DNA of 64,000 bases from Enhygromyxa salina. GTDB taxonomy: Bacteria; Myxococcota_A; Polyangia; Nannocystales; Nannocystaceae. The notes under the pieces are model-generated. The model ran no database searches, was not told the DNA's origin, and saw nothing but the letters and a program-made list of their open reading frames with translations. Within the stretch, counting starts at the first letter, position 1. Each line of letters starts with the position of its first letter. Below are positions 33,164 to 41,171 of this stretch, in pieces. Where the stretch lies: assembly GCF_000737335.2 (NCBI RefSeq), contig NZ_JMCC02000038.1, positions 15,347 through 79,346 of the forward strand, given 5' to 3'. A program made the translations under genes and the position numbers.

Positions 33164-34669
33164 GTGATCGAATGGTCGCAAGAGCTGCTCCTGGCGATCG
33201 AGATCGGCCTGCTCGCCTATGGGGTGTTTGCTGGGATCACGATCGTGCTCGAGCGTCGGCGGCCGGCGGCGACGCTCGCGTGGATCCTCGTGCTGGTGCT
33301 CGTGCCGGTCGTGGGCTTGGTCGCGTACCTGCTCATCGGGCGGCGCAAGGCCAGGCGTAGCCGACGCAGCCGGCGCCGGCTGCGGCTGCGGCCCACCGAG
33401 GCGACCGCCGAGATCGCCAACCTCGAGGCGTCGCCAGAGACCATGACGCCCCAAGTGACGGGGTTGCTGCATCTGGCGCTCTCGCACTCGGCGGCACCGA
33501 TCCGCCACGCGAACGGCGTCGAGATCCTGCGACCGCGTCCGGCCTTCGAGGCGATCGAGCTCGCGATCGCGGCGGCCCAGCACCGCATTCACCTGCAGTT
33601 CTACATCTGGCGCGGCGACTCGACCGGCCAGCGCTTGATCGAGCTGCTCACCGAGCGCGCCGCGGCGGGCGTCAAGGTCCGGCTGCTCTACGATGACATC
33701 GGCAGCATCGGGACGCCGCTGCGCCACTTCGAGCCGCTGCAGGCCGCTGGGGGTGAAGTCGCTCGCTTCGGTCCGCTGCGCCTGCGCTTCGCCCGACCCA
33801 GCGGGCGCCTGGACTTTCGCAACCACCGCAAGCTGCTGTGCATCGACGGCGAGCTGGGCTTCACCGGCGGGCTCAACGTGGGTGACGAGTATCGGGGTGC
33901 GAGTCGCAGCGGGCGGGTGTGGAACGACCTGTTCGTGCGGATGACCGGTGACGCCGTGCTCGGGCTCGAGGCCGTGTTCGTAGAGGACTGGCTGACCGCG
34001 ACCGACGAGCTGGTCGAGCTCTACGCGGATCTTCCACACCGCGACGCGACCCGTTCGATGCTCGAGCGCCCAAGCACGCCAGTGACCTCAACGGGGCCGC
34101 TGGTCCAGATCATCCCGAGCGGCCCGGACCAAACCCGTCGGCGCGGTGAGAACAACGCCTCGGTGATCGCGGCGACCTTCGTGGCCGCGATCGGCACCGC
34201 GCTCGAGCGGGTCTGGATCGTCACGCCCTATTTCATCCCCGACGAGCCGCTGATCCTGATCTTGCAGACGGCGGCGATGCGGGGCGTCGACGTCAAGATC
34301 CTGGTGCCCAACCCGACCGACAACGACCTGCGCTTGGTCGCCTGGGCCGCGCGAAGCTACTACGACGAGCTGATCGCGGTGGGCTGTGAGATCCACGAGT
34401 ATCGGCCCGGCATGATCCACGCGAAGTACATGGTGATCGATGACAGCGTCGCGATGATCGGGTCAGCCAACATGGACGTGCGCAGCCTGTACCTGAACTA
34501 CGAGGTCACGGCGATGTTCTACGACGGCGAGGTGACCAAGGCGCTCGCCCAGGTGTTCCTCGACGATCTCGCCGACGGCGTTCAGGTCTGCCGGAAGGAT
34601 CGCACGGATCTGCGACTGCGCTGGCGGCTCGCAGAGGGCTTCGCGCGGATCCTCTCTCCGCTGCTGTAG
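33164..34669 (+). CDS. cls: Cardiolipin synthase (phospholipase D superfamily)
   Basis: 501 residues from GTG 33164. Two N-terminal membrane segments (about residues 8-28 and 35-58) precede two PLD-type HKD motifs: NHRKLLCIDGELGFTGG (about residue 220) and HAKYMVIDDSVAMIGSANMD (about residue 418). VTPYFIPDEPLILILQTAA and SYYDELIAVGCEIHEYRPG are typical of bacterial Cls. It joins two phosphatidylglycerols to cardiolipin and glycerol at the inner membrane. It is divergent from the aldehyde dehydrogenase gene. Confidence 0.95.
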   Translation: MIEWSQELLLAIEIGLLAYGVFAGITIVLERRRPAATLAWILVLVLVPVVGLVAYLLIGRRKARRSRRSRRRLRLRPTEATAEIANLEASPETMTPQVTGLLHLALSHSAAPIRHANGVEILRPRPAFEAIELAIAAAQHRIHLQFYIWRGDSTGQRLIELLTERAAAGVKVRLLYDDIGSIGTPLRHFEPLQAAGGEVARFGPLRLRFARPSGRLDFRNHRKLLCIDGELGFTGGLNVGDEYRGASRSGRVWNDLFVRMTGDAVLGLEAVFVEDWLTATDELVELYADLPHRDATRSMLERPSTPVTSTGPLVQIIPSGPDQTRRRGENNASVIAATFVAAIGTALERVWIVTPYFIPDEPLILILQTAAMRGVDVKILVPNPTDNDLRLVAWAARSYYDELIAVGCEIHEYRPGMIHAKYMVIDDSVAMIGSANMDVRSLYLNYEVTAMFYDGEVTKALAQVFLDDLADGVQVCRKDRTDLRLRWRLAEGFARILSPLL

Positions 34670-34697
34670 TTCTAGGGTTCAATTCTAGGCTTCAATT

Positions 34698-35102
34698 CTA
34701 GTCTTCCGGTTTGACGAGCGCCGTTGCGACCAGGGAGCTGAGCAGCAGCATCGCGCCAGCTGGGACCGCGAGCACGGGCGGCCCCGGATCAGTGGGGCCG
34801 TGGAGCAGGCCCCCGAGCATGAAGCCCAGACCGACGAGCGCCGCCCCGAGCAGCGCGGCGCCGCGGATCTTTCGGGCCCAACCCGCAGGGGTATTCAGGC
34901 GCTCGAGCGCCCACGCGAGCGCGATGTTGACGATCTCGAGCAGGCCGCCGTGGGCGTGACCGAGGCGCAAGAATTCGCGGCGCAAGGGATCGTCGATCCA
35001 GCCCTCGGCGCGCAGTCCATACATCGCCTCGAGCCACAAGCCGGTGGCCAAGAACAGCGCGACCAGGGCGATCGAGGCGCGAAGGTGTCGATCGGCGCTC
35101 AA
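34698..35102 (-). CDS. Small four-helix membrane protein downstream of the octahaem cytochrome
   Basis: 134 residues from a TTG at 35102, 33 bp after the cytochrome stop, so probably co-transcribed. Four hydrophobic segments (about 10-28, 48-66, 82-100, 110-128) are separated by short loops, and LRLGHAHGGLLEIVNIALA places two His in a membrane helix. No family was assigned with certainty. Intramembrane His next to a multihaem cytochrome might bind haem or quinone, but this is speculation. The sequence just downstream (34670-34702) repeats TTCTAG three times and shows no hairpin. Confidence 0.65.
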   Translation of the reverse strand: MSADRHLRASIALVALFLATGLWLEAMYGLRAEGWIDDPLRREFLRLGHAHGGLLEIVNIALAWALERLNTPAGWARKIRGAALLGAALVGLGFMLGGLLHGPTDPGPPVLAVPAGAMLLLSSLVATALVKPED

Positions 35103-35135
35103 GCGGTTCGGTTGTAGCGCCGAATCTGGCCCTCG

Positions 35136-37250
35136 TCACTCGCCGATCCAGATCGCCAAGCCCCAGCGATCGCTCGTCAGGCGATCGTGCAGGTCCGGGT
35201 GCTCGGCCAGCGGCGCCGGACCAACCAGCGCGCGCACGCGGGTGATGACCTCGACGCGGGCGTCGATCGGCCCGAGGTAGTCGAACTGCGCCAACGCCTC
35301 GAGCAGGGCTTCTCGCCCGCTTGCGGACGCGTTCGTGGACTGGTCCACCGACGGCAGCCAGCTGTTTTCAGCTCGGGCGAGGGCTTCTCGCCCGCTTGCG
35401 GACGCCTTCCCAGACTGGTTCACCGAGGGCAGCCAAGTGGTATCGGAGCCCGTCTCAGGGTCCAGCTGCTCGACCAGTGATCGGAGCCCCCGCCACGCGA
35501 ACCACCGGACCGAGGGGTACTCGTCCTCGAGCCCTTCGGCGATCCACGCCATCCGAGCTTCGATCGATCCGGTCGCGTCCGGCCGCGCGAGCGCGTGCGC
35601 GGCCAAGTTGCGCTGGATCGGATCGCCCCCCAGCAAGTCCAAGACCACGCGAGACGCCAGCGCCTCCTCGGGCCGCGCGGCGCTCGGATCGACCGGACTG
35701 CCCCGAAGACCCAGCGCCGGCATCGACGCGGCCGCCCACGCGCGGGAGCGATCGACGTGACACTGCGTGCACGCGTCCGGCTGATCGGCGCGCCCAAGCA
35801 ACGCCGCGGGATCGGGGCTCGTGATCCGGTGACTGACCATGCCCTCGAGCAAGCCGTAGGTGACCCGGGGCATGTGGCAGTCGACGCAGTCGACGCTTCG
35901 CTCGTGATCACGCAGCGCCGCGTGCCCACCGTGACCGCCCGCTCGAGCCGCGCCGCCAAGCGTGTCCGGCGAGTGACACCCAACGCAGGCGCCCTCCCCC
36001 GTCCGACCGGCGCGGGGCTGGCCGTCAGGCGTGGCGCCGTGCATGTCGTGACAGTGTCCGCAGCCCAAGCCGTCGTCGCCGACCGGGTCCCAACACGGTG
36101 ACAACAGCAAGCCCTGGTACTCGTAGGCCGACAGGCGCGGGGTCCCGTCGGGCCAAAACCTCGCGGCGAATGGGCGCCCGTGGTCGAGCCCCTCGGCGCC
36201 CTCGATCGTCGAGTCGGCGAAGATCGGACGCGAGATGTCGGCGAGCTGATCACCCGCGACGAAGCCATCTCCGTCGCGCATGACCTTGGCGATGTCGCGG
36301 GCGATCCGCTGGCCGTGACATCGACCGCAGATCTCGCTCTCGCGCGCGGGGCCGAGGGTGGACGGGTTGGCGATCGATCCATCGGTGCCGGGGGTCGCGG
36401 ACGCGAGCAGGCGCCGCAGCGGGTTGCCCAGGTGGCGCTCGAGGTGAGCGGTCGCCGGTCCGTGGCAGGCCTCGCACGCGATCCCGAGCTCGCCGACCCG
36501 GGTGCGAAAGCCCGGCGTGTCCGCGCCGCGCCCCGGCACCGGTTCGGTGTTGTGACAGAAAATGCAGTTGTCGTTCCAGCGGCTGAGGTGGCGCTCGTAG
36601 TCGGGCAGCGAGCCGGGCTCGCCCTCAGGCTCGACGAAGGCCCCGTTCATGTGGATCCACCGCTGCTCGGCCCGGTGCCACGCGACCGGCAGCCGCCACA
36701 GCTCGGGCGTCGCGCCGACTGGCTGCGTGCCCAACCCGGCCGGGTCGCCGCGCCCGAGCTCCGCGACATATTGCTGGTAGCGATGGCTGCCGACCGTGAG
36801 CGTGACCGCGACGTCGAGCACGGGCGGACCGACGACGGACTCCCCCGCGTCGTCGAGGCGTTGAACCAGCACGCGCGGAGCCCCGTCGTCGCCGCGATCC
36901 ATGGTCGCGCGGAAGCCCCCGTAGTCGAGCTGCTCGCCGGCGAACGGCGCGAGCACGCCAGCTTGCCCGGTCGCGCCCCCCGGCCCGATCAGGGCCCGCT
37001 CGGCCGCGGCGAGGTGGCCTCGCGCCGGCTGTTGGGTCATCGTCCGGTGCCAGCTGTCGTGCCAGCTGCGCCACTGCGCCGGATGGCAGCCGCGACACGA
37101 GGACGAGCCCGCGACCGGATCTCCGTGTCGCTCGAGGTCCGCCCACGCCGGCTCATCGCTGGCCGTCCACGCGAGCCCCAGCCCCGCCGCGAGCGACCAG
37201 ACCAACGCCGGACCGAACAATAGCGTTGGGGCCAGCCACGCGCGCGCCAT
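35136..37250 (-). CDS. Eight-haem c-type cytochrome with a HEAT-like C-terminus
   Basis: 704 residues from ATG 37250; a GTG two codons upstream is possible. A signal/anchor (ALVWSLAAGLGLAWTASD) is followed by eight CxxCH haem sites: CRGCH, CIFCH, CEACH, CGRCH, CGHCH, CVGCH, CVDCH and CTQCH. Periplasmic or outer-surface electron transfer is expected; NrfA/HAO-like families share such layouts but none was assigned. The last 180 residues are helical (IEARMAWIAEGLEDEYPSVR). Two in-frame copies of a 55-bp repeat interrupt this tail, each giving LPSV(N/D)QS...ASASGREAL. The small membrane protein downstream is probably in the same operon. Confidence 0.85.
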   Translation of the reverse strand: MARAWLAPTLLFGPALVWSLAAGLGLAWTASDEPAWADLERHGDPVAGSSSCRGCHPAQWRSWHDSWHRTMTQQPARGHLAAAERALIGPGGATGQAGVLAPFAGEQLDYGGFRATMDRGDDGAPRVLVQRLDDAGESVVGPPVLDVAVTLTVGSHRYQQYVAELGRGDPAGLGTQPVGATPELWRLPVAWHRAEQRWIHMNGAFVEPEGEPGSLPDYERHLSRWNDNCIFCHNTEPVPGRGADTPGFRTRVGELGIACEACHGPATAHLERHLGNPLRRLLASATPGTDGSIANPSTLGPARESEICGRCHGQRIARDIAKVMRDGDGFVAGDQLADISRPIFADSTIEGAEGLDHGRPFAARFWPDGTPRLSAYEYQGLLLSPCWDPVGDDGLGCGHCHDMHGATPDGQPRAGRTGEGACVGCHSPDTLGGAARAGGHGGHAALRDHERSVDCVDCHMPRVTYGLLEGMVSHRITSPDPAALLGRADQPDACTQCHVDRSRAWAAASMPALGLRGSPVDPSAARPEEALASRVVLDLLGGDPIQRNLAAHALARPDATGSIEARMAWIAEGLEDEYPSVRWFAWRGLRSLVEQLDPETGSDTTWLPSVNQSGKASASGREALARAENSWLPSVDQSTNASASGREALLEALAQFDYLGPIDARVEVITRVRALVGPAPLAEHPDLHDRLTSDRWGLAIWIGE
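35306..35435. repeat. In-frame 55-bp repeat, two tandem copies (75-bp period) in the cytochrome gene
   Basis: Copies at 35306-35360 and 35381-35435 share GGGCTTCTCGCCCGCTTGCG, then GACGC and a near-palindrome GTGGACTGGTCCACC. They differ at a handful of bases. A third copy lies in a kinase gene at 59611-59665. All three read in the same frame on the minus strand. Confidence 0.85.
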
Positions 37251-37271
37251 GGTCACGCCACACGCGAGGCC

Positions 37272-38510
37272 TCAGGTCGCGGGCCCTGGGATCGCCTGAA
37301 TGATGATCTCGCGGTCGTAGAGGCGGATCGAAGCCTTGCTGCCGTCGGTGGGAAGCGGCGAAGGGATCCCCGGGGTCATGCTGCGGCCCTGGTACACCGT
37401 GCCATTTTGGCTGTGCAGATCCGCGATCCACAGCTGCCCCCGATGACTGTAGACACACGCGTGCAGCCGGCTGAGCCGACGCGAGGTGACCTGGAACTGG
37501 CACGCCTCGTGGCGGCCGAGCACGACCGGGCCCTTGCGAACGTCGAACGCCTTGACCGTGGGATCTTGCGGGCTGCTGAACTGGATGACGGGCATCGGCA
37601 GCGGCGAAAACAGCGGCTGCGCCTGGGCCGGGGGCGCCCACAGTTGATCGGCCATGGCGGCCTGCGCGAACGCGTCGGACTGCTCGCGCGAGCTCGAGTA
37701 GCGATAGCGAGGGTCCTTCGCCATCGCCTTTTCCATGAAGCGATCGATGTTGGGCGCCGCGACCACCCGCTGCTCACTGCCGTGCAAGGTGCTGCCGTTC
37801 TCGTGGGCCTGAGCCGGGATCGGCACGCGGAGCGGGGGCACCGGCGCGTTCATGTGCTGCTGCAGCAGGTCGGGCAGGTTGCGCCCATCAAACGGCGGCC
37901 GACCGCACAGCAGCTCGTAGCAGAGCACCGCCAGCGCGTAGCGATCCGTGGCCGGACCGACGTGCTTGGTGTCGCGGAACTGCTCCGGGCTCATGTAGTG
38001 CGGGGTCCCAAACACCGAGCCGGTCGTGGTCGCGGCCTCTTCGGACAGCCACTTGGCGATCCCGAGATCGATGATCACCGGCTCCCAGCCGTCGGGGCGA
38101 TTGCGCAGCAGCACGTTGTCCGGCTTGAGATCGCGGTGCAGCACGCCGTCGCCGTGGAGCTCGTCGAGGCTGCGACCCACGCCCTCGAGCATGCGGTGGA
38201 CCGCCCAGCCATCGCCCGGGCGGATCACCGCGGAGGGCACCAGCCCGTCGACGAACTCCATCGCCATCCACGTGCGTCCGTAGTCGTCGACGTTCCAGGT
38301 CTCGACCCTGATCACGCCGTGCAGATGCATGCTCAGCATCAGGTCGGCCTCACGCGTGAAGCGGACGGCCGCCTCGCTGTTCTCGTGGACCTCGGCGCGC
38401 AGCCACTTCACCACGACCAAGCGGCGGTCGATAACGTCGACGCACAAGTGCACGTCGCCGACGGCCCCCTCACCGAGGGGCCGGATCCGCTTGTGCGGGC
38501 ATTCGGCCAT
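37272..38510 (-). CDS. Ser/Thr protein kinase with C-terminal FHA domain
   Basis: 412 residues from ATG 38510 (GAGG a few bases upstream). A Hanks-type kinase domain covers residues about 8-280: Gly-rich LGEGAVGDVHLC, VVKW Lys, HRDLKPDN at about residue 125, DLG in place of DFG (IIDLGIAKW), GTPHYMSPEQ and WxR-like YRYSSSREQ. Residues about 320-410 form an FHA phosphothreonine-binding domain (GPVVLGRHEACQFQV, SRLHACVYSHRGQLWIADLH, then SQNGTVY). No membrane segment is present, so it is cytosolic. A 47-bp tandem array lies just upstream of the start. Confidence 0.92.
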   Translation of the reverse strand: MAECPHKRIRPLGEGAVGDVHLCVDVIDRRLVVVKWLRAEVHENSEAAVRFTREADLMLSMHLHGVIRVETWNVDDYGRTWMAMEFVDGLVPSAVIRPGDGWAVHRMLEGVGRSLDELHGDGVLHRDLKPDNVLLRNRPDGWEPVIIDLGIAKWLSEEAATTTGSVFGTPHYMSPEQFRDTKHVGPATDRYALAVLCYELLCGRPPFDGRNLPDLLQQHMNAPVPPLRVPIPAQAHENGSTLHGSEQRVVAAPNIDRFMEKAMAKDPRYRYSSSREQSDAFAQAAMADQLWAPPAQAQPLFSPLPMPVIQFSSPQDPTVKAFDVRKGPVVLGRHEACQFQVTSRRLSRLHACVYSHRGQLWIADLHSQNGTVYQGRSMTPGIPSPLPTDGSKASIRLYDREIIIQAIPGPAT

Positions 38511-38533
38511 CTCCCTCACTCTACCTATTTTAC

Positions 38534-38674
38534 ACCCCCACATACACCTCAGACTTCGCCGACCGCAGCGGCTTCTTTAGACCCCCACATACACCTTAGA
38601 CTTCGCCGACTGCAGCGGCTTCTTTAGACCCCCACATACACCTTAGACTTCGCCGACTGCAGCCGCTGGCGCGT
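38534..38674. repeat. 47-bp tandem repeat, three copies, outermost module of the left element
   Basis: Units begin at 38534, 38581 and 38628, each with ACCCCCACATACACC, then AGACTTCGCCGAC and GCAGCGGCTTCTTTAG. The same module occurs in reverse at 40769-41120 with a 44-bp period. It lies 24 bp upstream of the kinase-FHA start, so it may carry or disturb that gene's promoter. Confidence 0.85.
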
Positions 38675-38745
38675 CTGGTCGCTTCGCTCCTCGGGGCTGG
38701 CTGTGCGCAGGCGCATGTGTGGCCCCCTAGAAGGGGGCTCGGGTG
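38660..38745. repeat. Core of the left element with terminator-like hairpin
   Basis: It contains GCGTCTGGTCGCTTCGCTCC, GGGGCTGGCTGTGCGC, then GGCCCCCT-AGA-AGGGGGCTC as a hairpin near 38720-38740. The reverse complement of the copy near 40690-40790 matches over about 110 bp with few mismatches. Confidence 0.85.
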
Positions 38746-39095
38746 GCTCCGGCGGACTCGTACGGGGTCCTTCGGCGGACTTGTACGGGGCCTTCGGTGG
38801 ACTCCTACGGGGCCTTCGGTGGACTCGTACGGGGCCTTCGGTGGACTTGTGCGGGTCCTTCGGTGGACTCGTGCGAGGCCTTCGGTGGACTCGTGCGGGG
38901 ACTCGTGCGGGTCCTTCGGTGGACTCGTACGGGTCCTTCGGTGGACTCGTACGGGTCCTTCGGTGGACTTGTACGGGGCCTTCGGTGGACTCCTACAGGG
39001 TCCTTCGGTGGACTCGTACGGGTCCTTCGGCGGGCTCGTACGGGTCCTTCGGTGGACTTGTGCGGGTCCTTCGCTGATCGCTCATCGGGGCTTCG
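38745..39095. repeat. 22-bp tandem repeat, about 16 copies
   Basis: The unit is close to CCTTCGGTGGACTCGTACGG (period 22, e.g. starts at 38791, 38813, 38835, 38857). Because 22 is not a multiple of three, all three frames stay open and translate to a 22-residue pattern, so long reading frames here are by-products. A single diverged copy of the same 22-mer lies in the 139-bp unit of the right arm. Confidence 0.85.
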
Positions 39096-39174
39096 GCGGA
39101 CGCGTGAGGGTCTTCGCCGACTGCTGCTCGTGGGCGACGGGGTACTCACTTGGCCGACGACCGCTGGGGCGCTG

Positions 39175-40065
39175 TCACGCGAGCGCTTGTTTGGGCGCGG
39201 CCGGGGCGTCTTGGCGGAAGTCGGCGCCGTCCCAGCGATAGACTTCGCGGTCGATCTGCTGGCCCTCGACTCGATACACGCTAAACGCTGCTTCGCGGCC
39301 TGGGTGGCGCGAGGTGTTGGTCGCGGAGCTGATCCCGTGGACCGGCACGGGCGCGTTGGCGCCCGGGATCGTTCCTATGATCTCTCGGTGCTCGTGGCCG
39401 TGCAAGATCAACTCTGCGCCCTGCCGGGCGATGACCTGGCCGAAGGCTTGGAGATCGACCAAGTCATGGCGGCGCAGGGCCTCGCCGGGCATCACGGGGT
39501 GGTGGATCAACACGATCCGGGTCCGGCCCTCGACCGCGAGCTGCTCGAGCACGGCATCGAGGCGCTCGAGCTGCTCGCTGCCGACGGTCCCCACCGCGTA
39601 CAGCGGCAAGCTCGCCTGCGCGGTCGAGACCCCGATGAGCGCGACCTCGTCAAAGCGCTGCACGAACGGATAGTACTGGCCATCCTCGTCGGTGCGCTCG
39701 CCCTGCATGAAGTGCCCCAGCATCGCCTCGAAGCGTCGGCTCCGCACCGAGCCGCGGGTGTAGGCGTCATGATTGCCTGGGATCACGGTCACGGGGAGCC
39801 CGATACCCGCGAGCTTGTCCGCGATGTGCTCGAACTCCTGCTCGAGCGCGAGGTTGCTGAGGTCACCCGTGATCACGACGCGATCAACCCCGAGCTCGCG
39901 GGCGTGCTCGACCAGGCGGTCGAACAGCCGGCCGTCGTGATGCTTGCCGCGCTTGAGCATCAGGTTGACCCCCCCGGTCAGCCGCTTGTTGAGGAACCGG
40001 TGGGCCCCGACCCCGCGCAGGCTCAGCAGGTGGATGTCAGAGCAATGAAGAAAGCACAGCGGCAT
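39175..40065 (-). CDS. Calcineurin-like metallophosphoesterase
   Basis: 296 residues. All metal-binding blocks are present in order: CSDIHLL (D-x-H), VITGDLSN (GD), VIPGNHDAYT (GNHD), LIHHPVMPGE and LHGHEHREI (GHxH). No signal peptide, so it is cytoplasmic. It resembles the CpdA/YfcE-type phosphodiesterases, with a conserved LHCSDIHLLSLRGVGAHRFL start, but the substrate cannot be read from sequence. It is the only gene between two inverted repeat arrays (38.5-39.1 kb and 40.1-41.1 kb). Codon use looks like that of its neighbours. Confidence 0.9.
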   Translation of the reverse strand: MPLCFLHCSDIHLLSLRGVGAHRFLNKRLTGGVNLMLKRGKHHDGRLFDRLVEHARELGVDRVVITGDLSNLALEQEFEHIADKLAGIGLPVTVIPGNHDAYTRGSVRSRRFEAMLGHFMQGERTDEDGQYYPFVQRFDEVALIGVSTAQASLPLYAVGTVGSEQLERLDAVLEQLAVEGRTRIVLIHHPVMPGEALRRHDLVDLQAFGQVIARQGAELILHGHEHREIIGTIPGANAPVPVHGISSATNTSRHPGREAAFSVYRVEGQQIDREVYRWDGADFRQDAPAAPKQALA

Positions 40066-40143
40066 GATCTCGTGAGCTCGGCGGCACCCGCCTGCCCACT
40101 ATTTAGCACGCGATCCGCCCACCGTGGCAACGTGCGAAACCCC

Positions 40144-40759
40144 CGGTGAGGCAGCCACCAACCCCGACGAGCGAAGCGCCAGACGCGTCAGCCGCTGTGG
40201 TCGGCGAACCCCGTGCGCGTCCGCCGAAGCCACCCGATCCCCCTTCCAGTCCCCGTACACGTCCCCCGAAGCCACTCGAGCCCCCTTCCAGGGGGCCAAA
40301 CATGCGGATGCGAACAGCCAGCCCCGAGGAGCGAAGCGACCAGAAGCCCCCGTACGCGTCCCCCAAAGCCACTCGAGCCCCCTTCCAGTCCCCGTACGCG
40401 TCCCCCGAAGCCACTCGAGCCCCCTTCCAGGGGGCCAAACATGCGGATGCGAACAGCCAGCCCCGAGGAGCGAAGCGACCAGAAGCCCCCGTACGCGTCC
40501 CCCAAAGCCACTCGAGCCCCCTTCCAGTCCCCGTACGCGTCCCCCGAAGCCACTCGAGCCCCCTTCCAGGGGGCCAAACATGCGGATGCGAACAGCCAGC
40601 CCCGAGGAGCGAAGCGACCAGAAGCCCCCGTACGCGTCCCCCAAAGCCACTCGAGCCCCCTTCCAGTCCCCGTACGCGTCCCCCGAAGCCACTCGAGCCC
40701 CCTTCCAGGGGGCCAAACATGCGGATGCGAACAGCCAGCCCCGAGGAGCGAAGCGACCA
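40144..40759. repeat. 139-bp tandem repeat, three identical copies plus a diverged copy
   Basis: Units start at 40343, 40482 and 40621 and read as identical; a diverged copy of about 137 bp precedes them (40206). Each unit holds two copies of the 22-bp-like module, the hairpin GAGCCCCCTTCCAGGGGGCC, and the core ending in CCCGAGGAGCGAAGCGACCA. The proximal 40144-40205 is a lone core fragment 79 bp upstream of the phosphoesterase start. Confidence 0.9.
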
Positions 40760-40768
40760 GACGCGCCA

Positions 40769-41120
40769 GCGGCTGCAGTCGGCGAGGTCTAAGGTCCATG
40801 TGGGGGTCTAGAGAAGCCGCAGTCGGCGAGGTCTAAGGCCTATGTGGGGGTCTAGAGAAGCCGCAGTCGGCGAGGTCTAAGGCCTATGTGGGGGTCTAGA
40901 GAAGCCGCAGTCGGCGAGGTCTAAGGCCTATGTGGGGGTCTAGAGAAGCCGCAGTCGGCGAGGTCTAAGGCCTATGTGGGGGTCTAGAGAAGCCGCAGTC
41001 GGCGAGGTCTAAGGCCTATGTGGGGGTCTAGAGAAGCCGCAGTCGGCGAGGTCTAAGGCCTATGTGGGGGTCTAGAGAAGCCGCAGTCGGCGAGGTCCAA
41101 GGTCCAAGGTCCATGTGGGG
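40769..41120. repeat. 44-bp tandem repeat, about eight copies upstream of aspS
   Basis: Units begin with GAAGCCGCAGTCGGCGAGGT at 40813, 40857, 40901, 40945, 40989, 41033 and 41077, exactly 44 bp apart, preceded by one variant unit. Each includes GGCCTATGTGGGGGTCTAGA. There are no unique spacers between units, so this is not a CRISPR. The array ends about 50 bp before the aspS start and must hold or sit beside the aspS promoter. Confidence 0.9.
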
Positions 41121-41171
41121 GATTTTAAGGATGATGCGAGGGGGGGCAGTTTTGTCTACATTTGCGGCGAC

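Noticed and set aside
38703..40149. Long plus-strand frames through the 22-bp array and the phosphoesterase gene
   Set aside because: The repeat keeps all frames open and the continuation is antisense to a clear metallophosphoesterase.
40099..40836. Several 200-residue frames on both strands over the 139-bp repeats
   Set aside because: They are different frames of the same tandem DNA repeat, with no start signal or domain.
40769..41120. CRISPR array
   Set aside because: The 44-bp units are contiguous with no variable spacers, and no cas gene is near.
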